A stretch of 24,347 bases of DNA, from assembly GCA_026770585.1 (NCBI GenBank), contig MU646636.1:27290-51636 (forward strand), written 5' to 3'. A program made the position numbers and the translations under genes. Below are positions 7,622 to 18,800 of the stretch, piece by piece. Below the pieces are notes generated by a model. That model ran no database searches, was not told the DNA's origin, and was given only the letters and a program-made list of their open reading frames with translations. Each line of letters starts with the position of its first letter. Positions within the stretch are counted from its first letter, which is position 1. The stretch comes from Baffinella frigidus (Eukaryota > Cryptophyceae > Cryptomonadales > Baffinellaceae).

Positions 7622-9541
7622 CTACCAGCACCCTCTTTTTGCCTGCCTGGCGCGCTCGAGCTCGGCTACCTTCCCGTCCAGAGCCTTGTTGGCCGAGGTG
7701 ACCTCATTTCGCAACGCCGCCACCTCATCAGCGCCAGCCGCCCTCCTGGCCCGCTCCTCCCCGAGGTCCGCCGCGAGCTTCTTCAGCTCTGCCTCTTGCG
7801 AAGTCAACTTGTCAACTTGCGACGTCATGAGGTGACTTTGCGACGTGAGCTCCGCGCGCGCCAGCGTGAGCACCCCGCGATGCTTCTCCACGATCTTGAG
7901 CGACTTGGCCTGGGCCGCCGTGTCGTCCGCCAGCATCTTGCGCAGCCTCTCAACCTCCTCCGCACCAGCCCGCCAGCGCTTCAGCTCCACCTTGCGCTCC
8001 TCAGCCAGGCCGGACGCCGCATGCTCCGTCGCGTCGCAGCGCGCCTTGCTCACCGCCAGCTCCCGCCGCACCCCGTCCAGCTCTTCCAGCGCGTCGGCCA
8101 ACGTGGCCAAGCCCTCAGCGCGCGCCTCCTCCAGCTCGAGCGCCCGCGCTGAAGGGGAGGAAGGATGCTCCACCACGCCGGGCGCCGCTTTCTGCCTCTT
8201 ATTCTCAGCGAGGTCGCCCATCGCGTCCGCAAGGTGCGTCTTGCTCGCCGCCAGTTCCCGGCGCATCCCATCCAGCTCGAGCGTCTGCGCCTCCGCCAGG
8301 CCGGCCGCCACCTCCTCGTGGGCGAACTTCTCCCGCAATGCTCCCTCCAGCTCCGCCAACGTGTTGACGCCATCCGCACGCGCTGCCGCCAGCTCTCGGG
8401 CCAGGTGTGCCAGCTGCTCCTCCGCGTCGCCGAGCTGCTTCCGCAGACCCGCCACCTCCTCCTCTTTCGACGCCAACCGCCCCGCCAGCTGGCCCTCCCG
8501 CTCCTCCAGAGCCTTCCTCGCTCGGTCCGCCTCCTCGGCTGCTTCATTCGTCCGCGCGACGATCTCAGCATTCTGACGCACGCTCTCCGCCAGCGCTGTC
8601 CTCGCGGCATCCAGCTGCTCCTCGACGTCCGCCAACGCGTTGACTCCTTCCGCGCGCAACCCCTCCAGATCGGCCCCCAAGCGCGCGAGCGCCGTGCCCG
8701 CGTCCTCGCGCTGCCGCTCTACGTCGCCGAGCCGCTCCCTCAGGCCCGCCACCTCCTCGGCTCCAGCCGCCCTCCTGCCCCGCTCCTCCTCGAGCTCCGC
8801 CTCAAGCGTCGTCACCTGTGCCACTTGCGGCGCGTTGAGTAGCATGATTTGACCAGTGGGTGCGCGCGTCTGCTCCACCACCCCACGAAGCTCCGCTGCC
8901 GCCTTCTCCTTAGCAGCCGTCCCGTCACCCAGCACCTTGCGCAGCCTCTCCAGTTCAGCGTTCGCCTTCTCCAAATCCGCCAGGTGCTTCTCCCCAACCG
9001 AACCCTTCCGTTCCTCCTCAAGCGCCTGCCCCAGTCGGTCCGCCCTGGAGGCCGCGACGGCCAAGACAAAGGAGTCGAAGACGCCCGCGGCCTGCCCGGC
9101 GAGCATGCGCGCGATGCCGCGCCGCGCCATCTGCTTGCGCCGCCCGACCTCCTGCATGGCCGCGCGCTCGCCCATCTTCACCAGCTTCTCATTCATCACC
9201 ATCTTCGCTCGCAACTTCCTGAAGCCGTCCTCGACAGCTTGGCGCTGCTCCGTCTCCTTCCCGAGCTGTTCCTCCAACTCCGCCAGGCGTTTTTCCCCAC
9301 CGGAACCCTTCCCCCGTGCCTCCGCAAGCTCCTGCCCCAGACGGTCCGCCTCCTCACCAGCATCATTCAGCTCGGCCCCCAAGCGTGCCAGCTCCACGCC
9401 TGCTTCCGCGCACGTCTGCTCCGTGGCGCGGTCCGCCCTGGAGGCAGCGACGGCCAAGACGAAGGAGTCGAAGACGCCCGCGGCCTGCCCGGCGAGCATG
9501 CGCGCGATGCTGCTTCTTGACATCTGCTTGCGCCGCCCGAC
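7622..9541 (-). CDS. Gene 2 last exon: coiled coil, 639 codons plus stop
   Basis: The exon opens after gggtgcag with GTCGGGCGG (VGRRKQM) and ends at a TAG at 7622-7624, after RQAKRGCW. It holds the second half of helical module 5, all of module 6 without any intron, and then about 430 residues of diverged coiled coil (e.g. EEVAGLRKQLGDAEEQLA and AELTSQSHLMTSQVDKL). Long antisense open frames over this exon come from its GC-rich codon use. No splice-site-like break is needed inside it. Confidence 0.8.
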   Translation of the reverse strand, partial: VGRRKQMSRSSIARMLAGQAAGVFDSFVLAVAASRADRATEQTCAEAGVELARLGAELNDAGEEADRLGQELAEARGKGSGGEKRLAELEEQLGKETEQRQAVEDGFRKLRAKMVMNEKLVKMGERAAMQEVGRRKQMARRGIARMLAGQAAGVFDSFVLAVAASRADRLGQALEEERKGSVGEKHLADLEKANAELERLRKVLGDGTAAKEKAAAELRGVVEQTRAPTGQIMLLNAPQVAQVTTLEAELEEERGRRAAGAEEVAGLRERLGDVERQREDAGTALARLGADLEGLRAEGVNALADVEEQLDAARTALAESVRQNAEIVARTNEAAEEADRARKALEEREGQLAGRLASKEEEVAGLRKQLGDAEEQLAHLARELAAARADGVNTLAELEGALREKFAHEEVAAGLAEAQTLELDGMRRELAASKTHLADAMGDLAENKRQKAAPGVVEHPSSPSARALELEEARAEGLATLADALEELDGVRRELAVSKARCDATEHAASGLAEERKVELKRWRAGAEEVERLRKMLADDTAAQAKSLKIVEKHRGVLTLARAELTSQSHLMTSQVDKLTSQEAELKKLAADLGEERARRAAGADEVAALRNEVTSANKALDGKVAELERARQAKRGCW

Positions 9542-9620
9542 CTGCACCCAGGTGCGAGACTCGGTGAGCCACCCTTGCTCAGAAAGAGAGAGAGAGCGAG
9601 CGAGCGAGCGAGAGAGAGCG

Positions 9621-9679
<59 letters not shown>

Positions 9680-12600
9680 GTCCATGCCCACCGTCAGCTC
9701 CCGAGCGCTGTCAGGCCTGTGCGAGATCACCGAGGGGCAGCGCGAGAGACGTGTGTGTGCGCGCGGAGCGTTGAGGCCCTGAACCCTTCTCCCTAAACCC
9801 TGCTTGCAGCAGAAGTACAACATGCTCGTGGAATAACAGCGTGGTTCTCTCACGGCGAGGCTCCACGGGGCTTCAGCAAGATACGAGGGCACACACCCTC
9901 TGCATGGAAACTAAGATACGAAGGCTGTGACGGAGCCCTGAGACAGAGGGTACGTCCTGGGACGTTCGGGGAACTCCCTAGTGTATTGGAGGCATTGCTT
10001 AACTACAAGCTCTGTTCCTCTCTTGAAAGGGCGCACACCTTCTGCATGGCGGCGATCAAAGAGAAAACCAGACAACAGGTCACACACCTCCTAACCCTGA
10101 ACCCTGAACCCTAAACCCTAAACCCTGAACCTCCTGCATGGCCGCGCGCTCGCCCATCTTGACCAGCTTCTCATTCATTACCATCTTCGCTCGCAGTTTC
10201 CTGGTGTAGGGAAAAGGGAATTCACACACCCATGGCGCGAGGCCGGTCCTCTAAATCATCTCGGCGATGAAGTACCAGTTGGTCCCCACTAAAGAACTCT
10301 CGCTCTCTCTCTCTCCTGGTGCAGGTTTGAATCGGGTGAGACATGAGGCTTCAGGCCGCTTGCTGCAGGGCTGCGATCTTGGGCTGGTGTTCCTTCCACT
10401 GTCGGATTCTGCAACGGCGGTAACTTGTTCGGGTTTAGGGTTCAGGGTTTAGGGTTTAGGGTTTAGGGTTTAGGGTTTGGGGTTTGGGGTTAAGGGTTAA
10501 GGGTTTAGGGTTTAGGGTTTAAGGTTTAGGGTTTAGGGTTTGAGGTTTAGGGTTTAGGGTTTGAGGTTTAGGGTTTAGGGTTTGAGGTTTAGGGTTTAGG
10601 GTTTAGGGTTTTGGGTTTTGGGTTTTGGGTTTAGGGTTTAGGGCTTAGGGTTTAGAGTTTAGGGTTTAGGGTTCAGGGTTCAAGGTTCAAGGTTGAGGGT
10701 TCAGGAGGAGAATGGGCACATCGGGTGTGGTGGGGCAGATACCTGAAACCGTCCTCGACAGCTTGGCGCTGGGCCGTCTCCTTCCCGAGAAGGGCCGTCG
10801 CGTCCGCGAGCGCGTTGCTCAGCCTCTCCAGTCCCTCCTCCGCCCGCGCCGTGCTCGCCGCCACCTCGCCCTCCAACCACGCAACCTCCTTGCTTGCCTC
10901 CTCCGCTTGCTTCTCCAACTCCGCCAGCCGCCCCTCCCCACCTGGTTCAGGGTTGAGGGTTTAGGGTTAAGGGTCGAGGGTTTCGGGTTTAGGGTGTAGG
11001 CGCTTCCTCCCACCTGACGCCTTCCCCCGTTCCTCCTCAAGCGCCTGCCCCAGTCGGTCCGCCCTGGAGGCCGCGACGGCCAAGACGAAGGAGTCGAAGA
11101 CGCCCGCGGCCTGCCCGGCGAGCATGCGCGCGATGGCTTGCCGCGCCATCTGCTTGCGCCGCCCGACCTGCAGAGAGAGAGAGAGATCTTTATTGATGAC
11201 CACGAGGTCCGGGTCCACTTAATCACCGAGGGGGTTGAGCGGGACAACGAGCGCCATGGGTGTTTGCATTCCCTTTTCCCGACCTGCAATCAGGTGCAAA
11301 AAAACAGCCACCCATGCTCAGAGAGAGAGAGAGAGATAGAGCGAGCGAGCGAGCGAGCGAGAGAGAGGGGGGGGGGAGAGAGAGAGAGAAGCAGAGAGAC
11401 GCATGCTGACCGTGACCGCTCCCGAGCACTCCCAGGCCAGTGCGAGATCGCCACTCGGCATCGCGAGAGACCGCTCTCGAGCGAACTCGGCACATGCAAG
11501 ACAGTCAGGGCCGGGATCCGGCCTTGTCTTCCAGGTGAAAGTCCTTAAACTCTTTCAAGTGGTTCCCTCCTCGTTCGACAGCGCTACGAGGGCACACACC
11601 TCTTGCATGGAAAACAAGATAAGTGGGATAGCTCTGCCTCAGTCGGGTTGGCTGACTATTCTTGAGTTGACAGGCGGGGTGTGTGGTACAAACCTGTCAA
11701 CTTTCCAGCGGAAAAAGGCCCGGTCTCACCAAATTGGCGAGACCCAGGAGACTGAGACCGCCTAGGAGAGGACACACCTCCTAATAGAAAACAGGTCACC
11801 GCTCATAAGAAATTGATGCCGTTAGCCTAAATTCGAAAAAGCTCCAATTCCCTCTGGGTGCTTGTATTTCGAGGGCACACACCTCCTGCATGGCCGCGCG
11901 CTCGCCCATCTTCACCAGCTTCTCATTCATCACCATCTTTGCTCGCAACTTCCTGGTGTAGGTTTGAATCCTTTACGTCATTTAGGTTCTTCAAACTCCC
12001 ACCATAAGCGGGCACTGGAAGTGGTTCTGCAGGATGGCCCTGCTTCCATTAGGATCACGTGAGACATCAGGCGCCAGGCCGCTTGCTGCAGGGCTACGGT
12101 CTTGGTGTGTTGATCCCCACTGTCGGATTCTGCAAGCGCGCTAGCTTGTTAGGCGGAGAACAAGCAATCCGAAAGGAAGCAGGGTCATCCTGCAGAACCA
12201 GTTCCAGTGCCCGCCTATGATGAGAGTTCAAAGAACCACCTAAAGGACCTAAAGTACGCCGGGTGAAGAGAGATACCTGAAACCCTCCTCGACAGCTTGG
12301 CGCAGCGCCGTCTCCTTCCCAAGCAGTTCCTCCAATTCTCCAAGCTGCTTCCTCAAGTTTGCCACCTCCGCATCTCCCCCCACCATCATGCCCCGCTCGC
12401 CCTCGACTTCCGGCAACGCGTTCACGGCACCCCCCTGGACATCCGCCACGTGCTTCTCCACCTCAGAAAGCTGCTTCCTCAAGGCTGCCAACGCGTCCAC
12501 GCCATCCGCGTGCGCGCCCTCCAGATCTCGCTGCACTTCTGCGAACGCCGCCGCCGCCGCCGCCCGTTGATCCTTCAGCTCCTGCCCCAGACGGTCCGCC

Positions 12601-12857
12601 TCCTTAGCCGCTTTATCCAGCTCGGCCCCCAAGCGCACCAGCTCCGTGCTCGCCTCCTCCAGCTGCCTCTCCGCGTCGCCGAGCTGCGTTGCCAGGCCCG
12701 CCACCACCTCCTCTTTCGACGCCGATTGCGCGCGCTCGTCCCTGGTAGAAAGAGTGAGAGAGTCAGTGAGAGAGAGAGAGGGAGGGAGGGAGGGAGAGAG
12801 AGCGCGCACGCGCCAGAGCGAGACCGAGACAGAGCGAGGGCAGGAGAGAGTGAGAGC

Positions 12858-12892
<35 letters not shown>

Positions 12893-15800
12893 CAGTAAGG
12901 TGCGGACAGATACCTGGAGGCCGCGACGGCCAAGACGAACGAGTCGAAGACGCCCGCGGCCTGGTTTAGGGTTTAGGGTTTAGGGTTTAGGGTTTAGGGT
13001 TTAGGGTTTAGGGTTTAGGGCTTGGGGGTTGGGGGTTGAGGGTTGGGGTTTGGGGTTTAGGGTTTAGGGTTTAGGGTTTAGAGTTTAGGGTTTGGAGTTT
13101 GGAGTTTCGGGTTTAGGGTTTAGGGTGTAGGGTTTACCTGGCCGTTGAGCATGCGCGCGATGCTGCTTCTTGCCATCTGCTTGCGCCGCCCGACCTCCTG
13201 CATGCCCCCATTATCTTTCAGCGCTTGTTGTCACTCCATTCAAGCCTTGCTCGTGAGGGTCATACAGAGGATAAGACCGGCCGACCTCTACCTCTGCCTG
13301 AGTTTAATCTGGCTCGTCCTAAAGGATCTATATCCGCCCTTTTGACTTGATTTTTTGCTGTTCAATACTTTTGACGACGAGCCAGAATAAAAGTCAGGCA
13401 GAGCTAGGACCTGCATGGCCGCGCGCTCGCCCATCTTCACCAGCTTCTCATTCATCACCATCTTCGCTCGCAACTTCCTGAAGCCATCCTCGACAGCTTG
13501 GCGCTGCTCCGTCTCCTTCCCAAGCTGTTCCTCCACTTCTCCCAGCTGTTTCCGCAGTCCCGCCACCTCCTCACCTCCAGCCGTCCTCCTGCCCCGCTCC
13601 TCCTCGATGTCCGCCCCCAGCTGCCTCTCCACATCAGAAACCTGTGTCCGCAAGTTCGCCACCGCAGCAGCCGCCTCGCCTCTCAACTTCGCCACCTCCT
13701 CCTCTGTCGACGCGGATCGCACGCGCTCGTCCTGCCCAACACGGTCCGCCCTGGAGGCAGCGACGGCCAAGACAAAGGAGTCGAAGACGCCCGCGGCCTG
13801 CCCGGCGAGCATGCGCGCGATGGCTTGTCTTGCCATCTGCTTGCGCCGCCCGACCTCCTGCTTGCCCCCAGTAGTTTTGAGCGCTTGTTGTCACACAATT
13901 CAAGGCTTGCCCGGGAGTGCCATACAGAGGATACGACCGGCCGACCTACAAGCCCTCCGAAGTGGACCAAATCGAGCGTGTGGCTTGAGCTATTCTCCGC
14001 CTGGAGCGGTTCTCGATTGAACCAAATGGCTCAAAATCCCGCCTGAAAGCCAAAAAGCTAAAACGAGATGTGGTTCACTCCGGAGGGCTAATGGACCTGC
14101 ATGGCCGCGCGCTCGCCCATCTTCACCAGCTTCTCATTCATCACCATCTTCGCTCGCAATTTCCTGGTGTGGGGTTTAGGGTTTGGGTTTAGGGTTCAGG
14201 TGCGGGCAGATCGTTTCCCATCTCTCAGTGGTGAGGTGAGAGTGAGTTGCGTTGTGAGTGTAATACAAAGCACCAAAGTTCCAAAAATACCTCTCTCCTG
14301 ATAGAGATGGAGAGAGAGAGAAAGAGAGTGAAAAAAAGATGGAGCGATGGAGAGAGGGAGAGAGAGCGAGAGAGAGCAGTAGGGTACGGGCAGATACCTG
14401 AAGCCGTCCTCCACAGCTTGGCGCTGCTCCGTCTCCTTCCCAAGCTGCTCTGCCACTTCTCCAAGCTGAGTCCGCAGGCCCGCCACCTCCTCACCTCCAG
14501 CCGCCATCCTGCCCCGGTCCTCCTCGAGCTCCGCCCCCAGCTGCCTCTCCACATCAGAAACCTGCGTCCGCAAGTTCGCTACCGCAGCAGCCGCCTCGCC
14601 TCTCAACTTCGCCACCTCCTCCTCTGTCGACGCGGATCGCACGCGCTCGTCCTGCCCAACACGGTCCGTCCTGGAGGCCGCGACGGCCAAGACAAAGGAG
14701 TCGAAGACGCCCGCGGCCTGCCCGGCGAGCATGCGCGCGATGGCTTGTCTTGCCATCTGCTTGCGCCGCCCGACCTCCTGCATGGCCGCGCGCTCGCCCA
14801 TCTTCACCAGCTTCTCATTCATCACCATCTTCGCTCGCAACTTCCTGAAGCCGTCCTCGACAGCTTGGCGCTGCTCCGTCTCCTTCCCGAGCTGTTCCTC
14901 CAACTCCGCCAACCGCTTCTCCCCACCGGAAGCCTTCCCCCGTGCCTCTGCAAGCTCCTCCCCAAGACGGTCCGCCTCCTTCGCTACCTTATTGAGTTCG
15001 GCCCCCAAGCGCGCCAGCTCCTTACTCGCCTCCTCCCGCGTCTGCTCCAGCACCCCACGAAGCTCCTCCGCCGTGGTCAACCCCTTCTCCTTCGCAACCT
15101 CCAGCCTTCCGCGATCCGCCTCCGGCTTGAGCGCCCTATCCTTTGCAGCCGTCGCGTCTCCCAGCGCCGTGGTCAACCTGCCCAGTTCCGCGTTGGCCTT
15201 CGCGCGACCCTCCTCTCCCCGCGTCTCCGCGTCACCAAGCTGCTTCCGCAGACCCGCCACCTCCTCCTCGAGGGCCGCCGCAAGCTTCGTCAGCGGTGCC
15301 TCTTGCCCAGTCGCCGGCGTGCGCGTCTCGTGCTCCGCGGTCGGCAACGTGGAGGACGCGTCCTGCGCGGCCTCCGCGAGGTTCGCCCGCAGCCTGTCAA
15401 CCACGTCGGGGCTTGAGACGGTGTCCGTGTTGCCGTGCAGAAAGGTTTCTGTGAAAAAAGGTCTCTGTCGGCAGGGAACACGGGGCCTGAGAGCCAGGAT
15501 CTGCGTAAGCCGGTGCCGAAGTCCCCCAAAACGCTAGGCCTACCTCTCCTGTGGCTTTTTCTGGCCCTGACGCGTTGCTGGGGGTGCTGCCCCAAGGGTC
15601 AAGGGCTCAGTCTGGAGGGCGTGCCGAGTCGAATTTCGCAGGGCGGGTGTGCGATGTTGTGCTGGGGGGGAGCGAGCGTGGCATATGTGGGGGGGTGAGG
15701 GTGAAAAAGGTCTCTCTAAAGGTTGCGGGATCTCACTTTGCCATCTCGCCCTCCAGCTCGGCGATGCGTGCCTTGTCCTGGAAGGCGGCCGCCACTGCCT

Positions 15801-18800
15801 GTAGGACACACACTACCTTAAATCCAAATCAAACCAGTTCAAACAACTCAAATCAGTTTAAAATTTGAATTTATATGAGCTTTGGTGTTTTTCAAGGCAA
15901 AGTCATCTTGGGTATCGCGCACTCCAGCTCTGCGACGTGTAACGTGTCCAAGTTCAGGGTTTAGGGTTTAGGGTTTAGGGTTTAGGGTTTAGAGTTTAGG
16001 GTTTAGGGTTTAGGGTTTAGGGTTTAGGGTTTAGGGTTTAGGGTTTAGGGTTTAGGTGTTTGGGTTTAGGTGTTAGGGTTTAGGTTTTAGGGGTTCCATC
16101 CAAGCGTTACAGTCGTTTTCGCATCTGTCCGTGAGTCCCGGTATGTTCATGATTTATGGTATATGGTTTATGGTTTATGGTTCATGGTTCACGGTCCATG
16201 ATTAATGGTGAATGGTGCATGGTGTATGGTCTCCCACCTCGCGTTGGGCGACTTGATGCGCAAACGCCATGTTGTCCACCACCTCGGTAATCCCCGCTGC
16301 GTGCTGCGCCCCCTCGCGGTGCAGCCGTCCCACCTAAGACAGTCAACCCACGCAAGACAGTCAGTCCATCTAAGCCAGTCAGTCCGCAAAGGCCCCCACC
16401 GCGCGTCAGCACCGTCACCGTGTCTCTCCTGCGCCCCCTCGCGGCCCACCTACAAACAGCATTCAGAGTTAACAACCACGCGAATATATTCAAGCACAGC
16501 TCAAATGCAGTGAAGAAACTGGTACATGCCATAGAAGGTAAAAACACAAATGACAGTATGACATGCTACGCCCCCCAGCGCTCGTCAGCTCCTCTCTCCT
16601 CTCTCCCCGCATCTCGACACTCAAGGCGTTTCCGATCAGACCACGCCTGCTTCCTCAACACTCCAGCGTGGTACCGTAAGGGTGTAGGGTGTAGGGTGCA
16701 GGATGCAGGGGGTAGGGGGTAGGGGGTAGGGGGTAAGAGGTAGGGGGTAGGGTGCAGGGTGCAGGGCGTAGGGATCGGAGGGGGTTGTACCTCCCGGAGA
16801 ACGTTCTGCTGGACGAGACGGTCAGCCTCGAGCATCTTGCTCCACACCTCCACCGCCTCGTCGACCAGCGCCACCGTGCTCTTGTTGCTGTCCAGGTCCC
16901 CAGCCCCGAACCAACCTGCTCAAGGGTATGGGAGTTCAGCAACTGCGCGCGCGGGATTAAACACGTGCGCGCGTCTTCTCTCGGGTGTTTGGGTGGTAAG
17001 TTTTGGGTTTCAGGGTCTAGGGTTTGGGGTGTAGGGTTGAACCTCCCGCTTCCGTCTTTTTCAGAACTCGATCCTTGATTGCAGCGAATAGGTCGAATAC
17101 CCGCCTCCTGTTTAGGGTAAAGTGTATAGGGTTTAGGGTCTGGGACCCAGGGTTTAGGGTTTAGGGTTTAGGGTTTAGGGTTTAGGGTTTGGGGTTTGGG
17201 GGTTGGGGGTTGGGGTTAAGGGTTCAGGTTTAGGGTTTAGGGTTCAGAGTTCTGGGGTCACGATTCGACCGGGACTCTGGGATCCAAGGTTATTGGAGGG
17301 GTTATAACGAAGACTCAGAGTCGATGTACCATACAGCGGGCGACGAAGGGGTTTTATGGGAACCGATTTTTCATTAGGATACGGTATTGCCTACCGTAGG
17401 TCTATTGGATTATCCACGTTGGGGTAGTTGCTCACATGGACAAGGTTGCGCGAGCTCTAGGCGGGCAGTACCAAGTGGTACACCTCTCGCTCTGTCTCAG
17501 TCTATTTGGCCTCACCAATTTGGCCTTACCGAGCTCGTTCCCACTCCAAAGCTGACGGGTTTGTACCACAAACGCAGAACGGCAACTTGAGAATAGTCGG
17601 CCAACCCAACTGAGGCAGCGCAAGTAGACCTGTCGGCGATCTTGGCTGTCCATGCGCGTGCTGTGCACGTCCAATTTACTACACGCGTGCTCTATTGTTA
17701 GTGGGTGTGTAGTAATTTTGGCTGTCCAGAAGCAATAAATCAAAACGGGGATGGACCTGTCGGCGATCTTGGCAGTGGCCATGCGCGTGAAGGCCACATC
17801 CATCTCAGCTCCCTGCGAGACCACTCGCCCTCAGACCCGCATCAAATCGTCTTTTCCGGCTGCCCGGATTTGTACCTACCCGCGTCGGAATCCGACGAGC
17901 TGTAAACGGGGTTTGAACACGTAACGGGGTTATAACACGAGGTTAACACCGCCAATTTCGGTATACAAGTCCTGTTTAAGCGGTTTCGCAAAATTTATTC
18001 TCATAATATCTGGGAAGTCGTGAGTTGGTCCGGCTGTGAGGGTTGGTGGACAGTCACTCCCGCATGGCCTGTAGACATCCCGAACTCGGAACTCAGGTCC
18101 AGATTTCTGACCTGGAGTACAGGTACAAAAAAACCCGTGCAGTTGTTCACGTCCCGCTGGAGCGCGGTACGGACAAGCGAGTGGCGAAGGAGCGCAGAAT
18201 GTGTGAGAGAATTGAAGATCCTAGTTGCCCAAAATCCCGTGGCCGGCAGAGAGCCCCAGCGTGCAAGATAATGCTCTACGGACAAGCGGGCGCACCAAGG
18301 TGTTCTTGATCGTCACCACTACGTCCACGCCTGCTCCGTCAGGGTTTGGGGGTTAGGGTTTGGGGTGTGGGGGTTGGGGTTTGGGGTTTGGGGTTTAGGG
18401 GTATAGGATTTATGGTTTGTAGGATTTATGGTTTTATGGTTGAGGATGTATGGTGTATGGTTTATGGTTCATGGTTCATGGTTTGTGTTTTGTGGTTGAT
18501 GGTTGATGGTGTATGGTTTATGGTTTATGGTTTATGGTTTATGGTGTATGGTTGATGGTTTATAGATTATGGATTATGGTTCATGGTTGATGGTTTATGG
18601 GCTTTTGGCTTATGACGTCACGCTGGCGTCAGCCCTCGCTCCAACACCTCAGTGGCCGGCCGGGCATTGAGACATGCAGGGACCTTGGGCGTCTTGGGGC
18701 GGGGGGGCGGGATCCGGAGGAGGTGGGGGGGCGCATTGGTGTGACCATTTGGGTCCTTGAGGCTGTTCGGACTCCCACCAAGGCGGACACACTGGGTCCT

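Noticed and set aside
7845-9782. Plus-strand frames of 180-308 codons opposite the last exon of gene 2
   Set aside because: They are Ser/Arg/Pro/Ala-rich antisense shadows of a GC-rich coiled-coil exon; the minus strand gives clear heptads and repeated modules.
14247-15537. Plus-strand frames of 268 and 389 codons
   Set aside because: Antisense shadows of the exon 14398-15411, and they extend into a GA microsatellite.
16566-16650. An extra gene 2 exon between 16915-16791 and 16333-16238
   Set aside because: It follows an AG but reaches an in-frame TAG without a good donor, and the flanking exons already join in phase without it.
18000-18310. Overlapping open frames on both strands in a gene 2 intron
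   Set aside because: No conserved motif, no repeat of neighbouring protein features, and the gene model is in phase when this is spliced out.
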